A DNA stretch of 64,000 bases, taken from assembly GCF_900299525.1 (NCBI RefSeq), contig NZ_OMKA01000026.1, positions 558,001-622,000 of the forward strand. Reading direction: 5' to 3'. Position numbers and translations under genes: made by a program. How positions within the stretch are numbered: the first letter of the stretch is position 1; every line of letters starts with the position of its first letter. This stretch comes from Aquimarina sp. Aq78 (GTDB taxonomy: Bacteria; Bacteroidota; Bacteroidia; Flavobacteriales; Flavobacteriaceae). The notes under the pieces are model-generated. The model ran no database searches. It was not told where the DNA came from and worked only from the letters and a program-made list of their open reading frames with translations. This document shows positions 43,943 through 51,004 of this stretch, one piece after another.

Positions 43943-44625
43943 TAAACTACAAACTTATATCCTACTCCTTTAATAGTTTTGAAGCTGTTATCCCCGATTT
44001 TCTCTCTTAGTTTTCTAATATGAACATCAATAGTACGGCCTCCTACAATAACTTCATTGCCCCAAACCTTATCAAGGATATCTTCTCGCTTAAAAACCTT
44101 ACCGGGCTTAGAGGCCAATAAAGATAATAATTCGAACTCTTTTCTAGGTAATACAATCTCCTTTTTATCTTTGACAATTTTATATTCGTCTCTATTGATA
44201 ACCAGGTTTCCTATCTTAACAACATTATCTGAGGATTCCTCTTCTTTAAGTCTTCTTAACAGGGCTTTTACTTTACTTACCAAAACTTTAGGGCGAATAG
44301 GTTTTGTGATATAATCATCTGCACCTGCATCAAAACCAGCAACTTGAGAATAATCTTCACCACGTGCTGTAAGAAAAGTAATGATTGTATTTTGTAAATC
44401 TGGTAGCTTTCGTATATGCTCACAAGCTTCTATACCATCCATTTCTGGCATCATTACATCAAGAATGATTAAGTGCGGCTTTTTCTTTTTTGCTGCTTTT
44501 ACAGCTTCAACTCCATTTTCAGCAGTTAATACAGTATATCCTTCTGCAGTAAGATTGTACCCGACAATTTCTAAAATATCAGGTTCATCATCAACTAATA
44601 GTATCGTAATATCTTTTTTATTCAT
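43942..44625 (-). CDS. PhoB-like OmpR-family response regulator
   Basis: The 227-residue regulator has a receiver domain with VDDEPD (Asp12, Asp13), the phospho-acceptor Asp56 in LIILDVMMPEMDG, and the Lys of ITKPIRPK. It is followed by an OmpR/PhoB winged helix with FELLSLLASKPGKVFKREDI and VDVHIRKLREKIG-like GGRTIDVHIRKLREKIGDN. It forms an operon with the kinase by a 1-base overlap. Assignment to PhoB is by kinase type, proximity to PiT and porin, and the 11-bp-phased sites upstream of those genes. Confidence 0.9.
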   Translation of the reverse strand: MNKKDITILLVDDEPDILEIVGYNLTAEGYTVLTAENGVEAVKAAKKKKPHLIILDVMMPEMDGIEACEHIRKLPDLQNTIITFLTARGEDYSQVAGFDAGADDYITKPIRPKVLVSKVKALLRRLKEEESSDNVVKIGNLVINRDEYKIVKDKKEIVLPRKEFELLSLLASKPGKVFKREDILDKVWGNEVIVGGRTIDVHIRKLREKIGDNSFKTIKGVGYKFVV

Positions 44626-44709
44626 TATTGTATAGCATTACATAACATTGGATAAATATACTACTTAATACGAAGTATACATATTTATATAGACTTGGTA
44701 ACGATAAAC

Positions 44710-44747
44710 TAACATTAAAGGGATGAGTAGATAACATTTACTTAACG
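44710..44747. promoter_or_regulatory. Weak phased TAACA half-sites upstream of the regulator gene
   Basis: TAACA at 44710 and 44732 and TAACG at 44743 lie on an 11-base grid; the 44721 position does not match. They are 85-120 bases upstream of the PhoB-like gene, in the orientation opposite to the sites at the PiT and porin genes. Autoregulation is possible, but chance is not excluded. Confidence 0.25.
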
Positions 44748-44779
44748 TAGTTATTTTTTTGAATTCTTTTTGTGAAAAG

Positions 44780-44815
44780 AAAAAAGGCTAAATAAATTAA
44801 TATTTAGCCTTTTTT
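44780..44815 (-). terminator. Terminator of the PiT gene
   Basis: AAAAAAGGCTAAATA (44780-44794) pairs with TATTTAGCCTTTTTT (44801-44815) around AATTAA, 26 bases after the PiT stop on the minus strand. Confidence 0.85.
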
Positions 44816-44840
44816 ATAATTTACTTGAAGATGAGATTTA

Positions 44841-47228
44841 CTATTTATGTTCTCTATAGGTCTCTAACAAGTTCATTGTTGCGGTAATAAGATCTTTGGT
44901 TTCTAATAGTAATCCAAAATACAGCGTTGTATTTTTTGGGCTACTTTCTTCAGTTCTTGTTCTAGCAACTTGTTTATCAATTTTTTGATTTACTTTATTG
45001 AAGAGCTCTTGTTTTTCATTAATAATATTATCTATATGATCAAAATCTCTATCGCTAAATGCTTTTTTGATTTGTTTAAACAACTCATTTAATTGCTCTT
45101 CGATCTCTTTTAAGTCTTTGATCTGATTGAATCGAAGTTTTTTATGATTGTTATTTACATGTTTATGACTTGCCTTGGTAATATATTCCAAAGATTGAGA
45201 CATATCTTGCAGATATCCTAAAATATTAATATAGAAGTTACTGGCACCTACACTAGACTCGTCGAGATTCTTGATAAAGTAAAAAATGTTATCTCTTAGC
45301 TCTTCTACTTCTTCATCTAGTTTAGCAATTCCTTTTTTACTTTTCTTTAAGGCTATCAAATCATATTTTACAAGGCTTTCGATTGTACTTGTGTAAATCT
45401 TATTTCCTCTATTTACAAAGGATTTGATGTTATCTGCGCTTTCTTCGATCACTCCTTGAACAGAGCTACTTTCAGAATTTTTAAGACTGTCTTCAGCTTT
45501 CTCTGCTTTGACTCTTTTTCTATAATTAATAGTATTTCTCGCTAAAAGCAATACTGCTACAAGTAATAGTACTGCAATCATTATAGGACCACCAAGATTA
45601 ATCAAAAATGCTACTGCTGCTGCTGCAATAAAGGCACTTATAGCTGTAAAGAACCATCCGCCAATCACGTTAAGTACTCCAGCTACACGATACACAGCAC
45701 TTTCTGTTCCCCATGCTCTATCTGCTAATGAGGTACCCATTGCTACCATAAAAGTAACATAGGTTGTAGAAAGTGGTAATCCCATAGAAGTTGCAATAGA
45801 AATCAAAACTCCAGCTACCATAAGATTTACTGCTGCTCTTACCATATCAAATGCAGGCATTTGGTAAGTTTTGTTCTTTGGTAGGTCTATTACAGGTTTA
45901 GTGAATCTTTTTTCTATAAATTCCATAGCAGGTCTTGGTGTAATAGCAGCAAGTCCTTGAGATATCAAAACAGTACTTCTAACAACACCTCTTGATAAAA
46001 AATTTGGTTTAAAACGTTCTTTAGCTTCCCCTTCTCTGGAAAGATTAATTTCGGTATCAGCAACATAACGTGCTTTTTTAGAAAACCATAATGTAAGAAC
46101 CATAATTCCTCCTGCCAAGAATAATAATAACACTGGCGTTTCACTTTTTTTAGCTAAAACATCCATAGAAAACTCTGCTGCAGGAACACCAGAAACTACC
46201 CAAGCCTCATAAGATTGCCAGCCTGCAATTGGAACACCAATGAAGTTTACCAGGTCATTACCAGAAAAAGCCAACGCTAATCCAAATGTACCTACAATGA
46301 TAATAAGCTTATAAATATTTACTTTAAAGAAATTAATAAGAATATATGACAATATTGACCACAGTACAAAACCAGCAGCTACGATCTGAAATACATAGGT
46401 TTCTAAAAAACCTCTCAATGTCATTTTAATTGTCCCTGCATCTCCATCAATTTTAAATAGATTTTTTTGAGCTTTAGCCAATTCTTTTACATTTTCGTAT
46501 GCACTACCAAAATAATTATTAGCCCAGTCTAATAGTCCTTCTGGCCCACCATTATAAACAACATCAATTATGGCTTTAGCATAATTCGTACCTTTAATTC
46601 CTTTCATGAAAATGAAATATAGTAATGCAGTTAATGCAATCCCTCCAAATAAAGCACCAACCCATTTGGCTTTCTTTTCAAAATTATAGGATAGTAGTAA
46701 ACGGGTTATAAATTGTACAATAGCACCCACAGAGAATGCTATCACTACCGAGAGCAGAATACCACTAATAATTTTTGTTGCTGTCTTAGTATTAATATAA
46801 TTCCCTAAATCAGAGAAAGTTAATCCTTGATCTGCTCCAATTTTAATCAGAGCAATAGATACTGCTGCTCCTAAAAGATTAAATACAATAGATACCGTTG
46901 TCGAAGTAGGCATCCCCAGCGTATTAAAAAAATCGAGTAGGAGTATGTCTGTAATCATAACTGCCATAAAGATGATCATGATCTCATCAAAATAGAATTC
47001 GCCAGGGTTAAATATACCCTTACGAGCTACTTCCATTAATCCACTAGAAAAAACAGCTCCTGCTGCAATACCAATACTAGCAACAATCATAATTGTTCTA
47101 AAAGACACTGCTTTAGAACCAATAGCAGAATTCAGGAAGTTAACAGCATCATTACTAACTCCCACAATAAGATCGGCAATCGCTAATATCGCTAGCGCGA
47201 CTACCATTAATAAATAAATATTATCCAT
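44841..47228 (-). CDS. PiT-family phosphate transporter with PhoU-like C-terminus
   Basis: This is a 795-residue inorganic phosphate:cation transporter. Both PiT signature repeats are present: GVSNDAVNFLNSAIGS (from residue 23) and FSGNDLVNFIGVPIAG (about 321-336). There are many membrane helices up to about residue 570. The remaining 200 residues are soluble, helical and charged (for example KKGIAKLDEEVEELRDNIFY), like PhoU. PhoU links transporters to PhoR, so the fusion would place the regulator on the transporter itself. The porin gene lies 77 bases upstream with PhoB-like sites between. Confidence 0.92.
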   Translation of the reverse strand: MDNIYLLMVVALAILAIADLIVGVSNDAVNFLNSAIGSKAVSFRTIMIVASIGIAAGAVFSSGLMEVARKGIFNPGEFYFDEIMIIFMAVMITDILLLDFFNTLGMPTSTTVSIVFNLLGAAVSIALIKIGADQGLTFSDLGNYINTKTATKIISGILLSVVIAFSVGAIVQFITRLLLSYNFEKKAKWVGALFGGIALTALLYFIFMKGIKGTNYAKAIIDVVYNGGPEGLLDWANNYFGSAYENVKELAKAQKNLFKIDGDAGTIKMTLRGFLETYVFQIVAAGFVLWSILSYILINFFKVNIYKLIIIVGTFGLALAFSGNDLVNFIGVPIAGWQSYEAWVVSGVPAAEFSMDVLAKKSETPVLLLFLAGGIMVLTLWFSKKARYVADTEINLSREGEAKERFKPNFLSRGVVRSTVLISQGLAAITPRPAMEFIEKRFTKPVIDLPKNKTYQMPAFDMVRAAVNLMVAGVLISIATSMGLPLSTTYVTFMVAMGTSLADRAWGTESAVYRVAGVLNVIGGWFFTAISAFIAAAAVAFLINLGGPIMIAVLLLVAVLLLARNTINYRKRVKAEKAEDSLKNSESSSVQGVIEESADNIKSFVNRGNKIYTSTIESLVKYDLIALKKSKKGIAKLDEEVEELRDNIFYFIKNLDESSVGASNFYINILGYLQDMSQSLEYITKASHKHVNNNHKKLRFNQIKDLKEIEEQLNELFKQIKKAFSDRDFDHIDNIINEKQELFNKVNQKIDKQVARTRTEESSPKNTTLYFGLLLETKDLITATMNLLETYREHK

Positions 47229-47262
47229 ACTTTTTGTTTAAGGTGCAAATATTATAATCAAT

Positions 47263-47289
47263 TCTCAGCTTAATGTTACCAAACTGTTA
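47263..47289 (-). promoter_or_regulatory. PhoB-like sites at the PiT gene
   Basis: On the coding strand TAACA occurs at 47289-47285 and 47278-47274, and a degenerate TGAGA follows at 47267-47263, each 11 bases apart. A -7-like AATATTTGC lies 13 bases beyond the degenerate site. That is the same 13-base distance seen at the porin and receptor promoters, counted from the third half-site. Confidence 0.55.
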
Positions 47290-47305
47290 TGTATTAGCTT
47301 GTGAT

Positions 47306-48505
47306 TTAGAAATGTATATCAAATTGTAATCTATACATTAATCCACTACTATCCCCATCTTCAGTGGTATAACTTATATCAGATTGAACTTTTAAGTTAT
47401 GCCCTGCAATATATTTTGATACCCCTAAGGTATATTGTTCTTCAAGACTTTTACCAACAATTGCATCATAATTAAGATTGGTATAACGTCCAGCTACTTC
47501 CCAATTGCTTTTAAATAAATATCCAGCTTGAAAATTTAATGCATTACCAACCTGAACGATATCTCCTGTTGGTGTCCCATCTTCTTCTACAGCAATCGCT
47601 TCATCAGCATCTCTATCGGCAAACTCTCCCATAAAAGAGAAACCTTTATACTTAAACACAGCATCTACAAATATGGTAGAGATATTAGTCTCATAAAAAC
47701 CAGTATTGGTTTGCATATAAGAACCCTGATTACTTCTGTTTTTTACAGCATCTGCATTAAAATCATAAGTTGCTGCCAGCATTAATTTAGGAGTTTGTTC
47801 TCTTTTAAGATCCCCTCCTTTATAATCTCCTTTACCTTTAAATTTACCAAAAGGTAACAATTCTAGTCTTCCTGTATACTGATGGCCGCCTAAATTCCCA
47901 CTGGTAATATTTCTTCCTTCTCCCTGAGAAACTGCAAAAACTTCTCTAACTATAAATTTATCAGATAATTTAAAGTGATGTCTTAATTGTACTCCCAAAT
48001 CACGATCTATGTTAAATCGGCTATTTAATCTGGAACGATCTACTAATTGTAAGTTTGCTGAGGAAATAACACGTTCTACATTACCGGGTAGTTTTGTTTG
48101 CCCAGCCCAAAGGGTAAAGTTTTTGTAGAAATTCCATTTTATAACGGCATCAAGAATATAACGAGGAGCATTACTAGTGAATTCTGAAGCTCCAGAAATA
48201 TCTCTATTAGATAATCCCAACTCTATTTTATATTGAAGTTTTGGGCTATAAGCAAAACCATTAAATTTTAAACGGGCTCTTCTTACTAAAAAATTAGTCT
48301 CGGGTTTACTATAATTATTATCGTTAATATCCCAACCGGTAGTAGAAAGTAATTGAAATCTGGTTGCAAATTTCATGCTCCACGAGCTGTCTTTGGCAAC
48401 AACATTTAAGATTCCTTTTCCAAATTTAGTCTCAGTAGTTTCCTGAGCATTTACAAAACAAAGCGTAAATAGAACTAACGCTGTTAGTGTATTCTTTAAT
48501 TTCAT
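47306..48505 (-). CDS. Phosphate-selective-type porin (OprO/OprP family)
   Basis: The 399-residue outer-membrane protein has a signal peptide ending CFVNAQ (about 1-20) and alternating amphipathic beta strands throughout, closing with GLMYRLQFDIHF, where the terminal Phe is the usual outer-membrane signal. Segments such as FLVRRARLKFNGFAYSPKLQ and WAGQTKLPGNVERVISS fit the OprO/OprP phosphate-selective porin family. Its location next to PiT, and a promoter shared in layout with the first TonB-dependent receptor, support phosphate-starvation expression. Confidence 0.88.
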   Translation of the reverse strand: MKLKNTLTALVLFTLCFVNAQETTETKFGKGILNVVAKDSSWSMKFATRFQLLSTTGWDINDNNYSKPETNFLVRRARLKFNGFAYSPKLQYKIELGLSNRDISGASEFTSNAPRYILDAVIKWNFYKNFTLWAGQTKLPGNVERVISSANLQLVDRSRLNSRFNIDRDLGVQLRHHFKLSDKFIVREVFAVSQGEGRNITSGNLGGHQYTGRLELLPFGKFKGKGDYKGGDLKREQTPKLMLAATYDFNADAVKNRSNQGSYMQTNTGFYETNISTIFVDAVFKYKGFSFMGEFADRDADEAIAVEEDGTPTGDIVQVGNALNFQAGYLFKSNWEVAGRYTNLNYDAIVGKSLEEQYTLGVSKYIAGHNLKVQSDISYTTEDGDSSGLMYRLQFDIHF

Positions 48506-48529
48506 AATCGATACTAGTTTTTGTCGCTT

Positions 48530-48574
48530 GCAAAGAACTTGTATCAGTGTTAAGTTAATGTTAACTTAATGTTT
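48530..48574 (-). promoter_or_regulatory. Porin promoter with PhoB-like phased half-sites
   Basis: Plus-strand TGTTA at 48548 and 48559 and TGTTT at 48570 are spaced by exactly 11 bases (TAACA/AAACA on the coding strand). Thirteen bases further downstream is TTTG (48534-48531). The coding-strand layout TTAACACTG-N6-GTTCTTTGC is identical at 50959-50982 in front of the first receptor gene. Confidence 0.65.
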
Positions 48575-48627
48575 TATAATGATTATATTAAAATGTTTTT
48601 TTTAAGTATTTATGCAAAAACGAAAAA

Positions 48628-48649
48628 GGCTAACCGTTTTCGGTTAGCC
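48628..48649 (-). terminator. Terminator on the chromate transporter side
   Basis: GGCTAACCG (48628-48636) and CGGTTAGCC (48641-48649) form a 9-bp stem with a TTTT loop. On the minus strand the stem is followed by TTTTTCG, so it can end leftward transcripts from the chromate transporter gene before the porin promoter. Confidence 0.65.
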
Positions 48650-48717
48650 CTGTATTTCAAAAATCTAAGTCGACAAAAACTAATATGATTTTTTGAAACT
48701 ACAAATGTCGTCTTACG

Positions 48718-48746
48718 ACTCGCCAAAAATATTTTATTTGGCGAGT
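48718..48746. terminator. Second hairpin, T tract on the plus strand
   Basis: ACTCGCCAAA (48718-48727) pairs with TTTGGCGAGT (48737-48746). The T run follows on the plus strand, where no gene is known, while the chromate transporter ends 42 bases away on the other strand. It may work as part of a double terminator or mark a small RNA. Confidence 0.5.
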
Positions 48747-48787
48747 TTTTATGTTACCAAAACTTTAAGCTATCGTTAAAAGTGGCA

Positions 48788-49918
48788 CTATACAAGACTT
48801 AACATGTAGCCGAGAAGTGATCCGCCGAGTACAATCCACATAGGATTTACTTTCTTAAACCCAAAAATCATAATAACACCCACCAAAGCAATACTTATTG
48901 CTTTCCAGTCGATTAAAGTATCCAAAGACATTACAAATAGTACTGATAACATGATAGCCACAGCCGCAATATTTACAGTATCGAGAAAATAACTAAGCAG
49001 TATTGATTTCCTCATTTTGGGAACTAATGGATTAAGAAGTAATACAAAAAGAAAAGAAGGGAGAAAGATTCCTAGTGTAGCAGCTATGGCTCCCCAAAAT
49101 CCTGCTAATTGATACCCAATAAAGGTTGCAGTAGATAAAACAGGCCCTGGTGTAAATTGGCCTACTGCAATAGCATCTATCAATTCTGGTCTGGTCAACC
49201 ATCCTTTTGTTACGAGTTCTGCATCCAGATATGCAAACAGAACATAACCACTACCATATAATATGGCACCAACTTTAAAAAATGTCCAAAGAACTTTTAT
49301 AGAAGAAAGTTTAATAAAAGTAAGTGTAGAAATTTTAAATATGAAAAACGGAGCAAAAGATTTGGAGGAGGTATTTAACTTCGATTTAGAATAAAAATAT
49401 AATATTCCAAAAAGACCTGCACTTAACAATGCAATAACCTCATTTACCCCCAATAAACTAAAAATTAGCACCAAAACTCCGATAGTACCTAATTCCCAGT
49501 TTTTTAATGCTTTCTTTCCTAATTTTAGAATTGCCGATAAAATAATGGCTAATACAGCTGGCTTAATTCCTGAAATAAAAGGAGTTACTTCTGGTAACTG
49601 CCCATAAGAAGTATAGAACCAAGCCAAAACTCCTGTAATAACTACGGCAGGAAAAACAAAACAGGCTCCGGCGACAAATAAACCGGCAATTCCGGCACGC
49701 TCATGACCGCAATGCATCGTCATTTCGGTAGAATTAGGGCCAGGAATCAGGTTTGTGGCTCCGATAAGATCCAGAAAATGTTGCTTATCCATCCATTTTC
49801 TTTTATCAACTACTTCGTTCTCCATCATAGCAATATGCGCTGCAGGACCACCAAAAGCAAAACAACCTAATTTAAAGAAAACAATAGCGACCTCAATAAG
49901 CTTTTTCTTTTTATTCAT
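48788..49918 (-). CDS. chrA: Chromate transporter family (ChrA)
   Basis: The 376-residue inner-membrane protein consists of two homologous halves of about five or six helices each. The signatures are GCFAFGGPAAHIAMMENEVV, LIGATNLIPGPNSTEMTMHC in the first half and AVGQFTPGPVLSTATFIGYQ in the second. ChrA exports chromate and belongs to a family that may also move other oxyanions. Its position inside the putative phosphate block suggests possible co-regulation with oxyanion stress, which is inference. Phased sites lie about 250 bases upstream. Confidence 0.93.
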   Translation of the reverse strand: MNKKKKLIEVAIVFFKLGCFAFGGPAAHIAMMENEVVDKRKWMDKQHFLDLIGATNLIPGPNSTEMTMHCGHERAGIAGLFVAGACFVFPAVVITGVLAWFYTSYGQLPEVTPFISGIKPAVLAIILSAILKLGKKALKNWELGTIGVLVLIFSLLGVNEVIALLSAGLFGILYFYSKSKLNTSSKSFAPFFIFKISTLTFIKLSSIKVLWTFFKVGAILYGSGYVLFAYLDAELVTKGWLTRPELIDAIAVGQFTPGPVLSTATFIGYQLAGFWGAIAATLGIFLPSFLFVLLLNPLVPKMRKSILLSYFLDTVNIAAVAIMLSVLFVMSLDTLIDWKAISIALVGVIMIFGFKKVNPMWIVLGGSLLGYMLSLV

Positions 49919-50163
49919 TTATAGTATGATTCTAGAATTATACACAGAACTAAGCTGGTCAAAAATATAAAATAAGCCACTAAATTAGACTAAAATATGT
50001 TACCAATCATAGTTGTTGATTCTACGCTGTTATCTAGATTAGTACGAGTCTTAACTTTACAAAAACAAAGCTGAATAGATGACTGAATTAGAAATCTTAA
50101 ATATTGCGAATGGTAAATTTAACATTGATTAAATAGTTAATAATCAATATATTATAGGATTAA

Positions 50164-50201
50164 TGTTAATTTAATGTTACGTAAATGTTGTTTAAATGTA
50201 A
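50164..50201. promoter_or_regulatory. PhoB-like phased half-sites between chrA and the MORN-type gene
   Basis: Plus-strand TGTTA at 50164 and 50175, TGTTG at 50186 and TGTAA at 50197 are spaced by exactly 11 bases. A -7-like TACTTTTA follows at 50211-50218, about 45 bases before the MORN-type gene. The orientation is opposite to that at PiT, porin and receptor genes if this gene is the target, but matches them if the leftward chromate transporter is. Confidence 0.5.
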
Positions 50202-50261
50202 AATAAGTACTACTTTTATAATATAAGTCGACATCCCAAATAATCTAAAATATTTAAAATC

Positions 50262-50621
50262 ATGAAAAAGATAATAGTAGCAATGGCCATTTTGTTTTCT
50301 GCAACCGCAATGGCTCAGGATGTAAAGCCGACTTTTGAAAAGCAAGGAGATCAAATTAAAGGTACATTTTATTTTGAAGATGGAACGGTAAGACAACAGG
50401 GTTTCTATAATAAAGAAGGTAAACTTCATGGAGAATGGAAATCTTATGATGCTACAGGAAAGAAAATTGCCATGGGGCAATATAATAATGGAGTAAAAAC
50501 AGGGAAATGGTTTTTTTGGAATGCAGATAAATTATCTGAAGTAAATTATAATAAAAATCAAATCGCTGATGTAACAACTTGGTCGGGTAAAGACAATGTA
50601 GTTGTGAATTATAAAAATTAG
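50262..50621 (+). CDS. Secreted MORN-repeat (YwqK-like) protein
   Basis: The 119-residue protein has a signal peptide (MKKIIVAMAILFSATAMAQ, cut after residue 19). It then has MORN-like repeats of about 23 residues: GTFYFEDGTVRQQGFYNKEG, LHGEWKSYDATGKKIAMGQY and TGKWFFWNADKLSEVNYN. Databases often label such proteins as YwqK family antitoxins, but no toxin gene is adjacent, so that name would mislead here. The function is unknown. An upstream set of PhoB-like sites suggests phosphate-regulated expression. It is monocistronic with its own terminator. Confidence 0.85.
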   Translation: MKKIIVAMAILFSATAMAQDVKPTFEKQGDQIKGTFYFEDGTVRQQGFYNKEGKLHGEWKSYDATGKKIAMGQYNNGVKTGKWFFWNADKLSEVNYNKNQIADVTTWSGKDNVVVNYKN

Positions 50622-50645
50622 ATTTTACCACAAAAAAATAAACAG

Positions 50646-50675
50646 AAAAGACTTCCTTAATCGGAGGTCTTTTTT
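50646..50675 (+). terminator. Terminator of the MORN-type gene
   Basis: AAAAGACTTCC (50646-50656) and GGAGGTCTTTT (50663-50673) form an 11-bp stem with one T-G wobble, followed by T, 24 bases after the stop. Confidence 0.82.
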
Positions 50676-50858
50676 GTTTTTAAAACTTTCAAAAAAGAAT
50701 AGTATTATTTCTTTGATTTGATTTTTCTATCTCAGAAAGGTTATAATTTTTTTTACATTACGTATTCGTTATATGTTTTCTTAACAATAAAATGAATCTT
50801 TTTCAGGAAGAGTTTTATTAGTGTTAATTTCTTGTTTACAGTGGTTTGTATGCGAGTC

Positions 50859-50982
50859 TAACATTGAATTAATATTGAGAAAACATTCAATAAACAATGC
50901 GAGATAACAATTTTCTAACATTAATATGACACATAATTAATTTTTGAATAACACAGATTTAACACTGCCTGTCGTTCTTTGC
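50859..50982 (+). promoter_or_regulatory. Large PhoB-like array and promoter of the first receptor operon
   Basis: Six half-sites are spaced exactly 11 bases apart: TAACA at 50905 and 50916, TGACA at 50927, TAATT at 50938, TAACA at 50949 and 50960. An upstream block, offset by two bases, has TAACA at 50859, TAATA at 50870 and AAACA at 50881 and 50892. TTTG (50978-50981) follows the last site by 13 bases. The 5-bp half-site plus 6-bp spacer is the known PhoB box geometry (TGTCA-N6), read here on the opposite strand. Confidence 0.7.
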
Positions 50983-51004
50983 CGGGAATTTCAGAACAAG
51001 TTAA

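Noticed and set aside
50166..50480. 104-codon minus-strand frame across the MORN-type gene
   Set aside because: The plus-strand gene has a signal peptide, repeats and its own terminator; the minus frame has none.
50262..50621. Antitoxin of a toxin-antitoxin pair (YwqK label)
   Set aside because: No small toxin gene is adjacent and the protein is secreted; the label reflects only the MORN repeat similarity.
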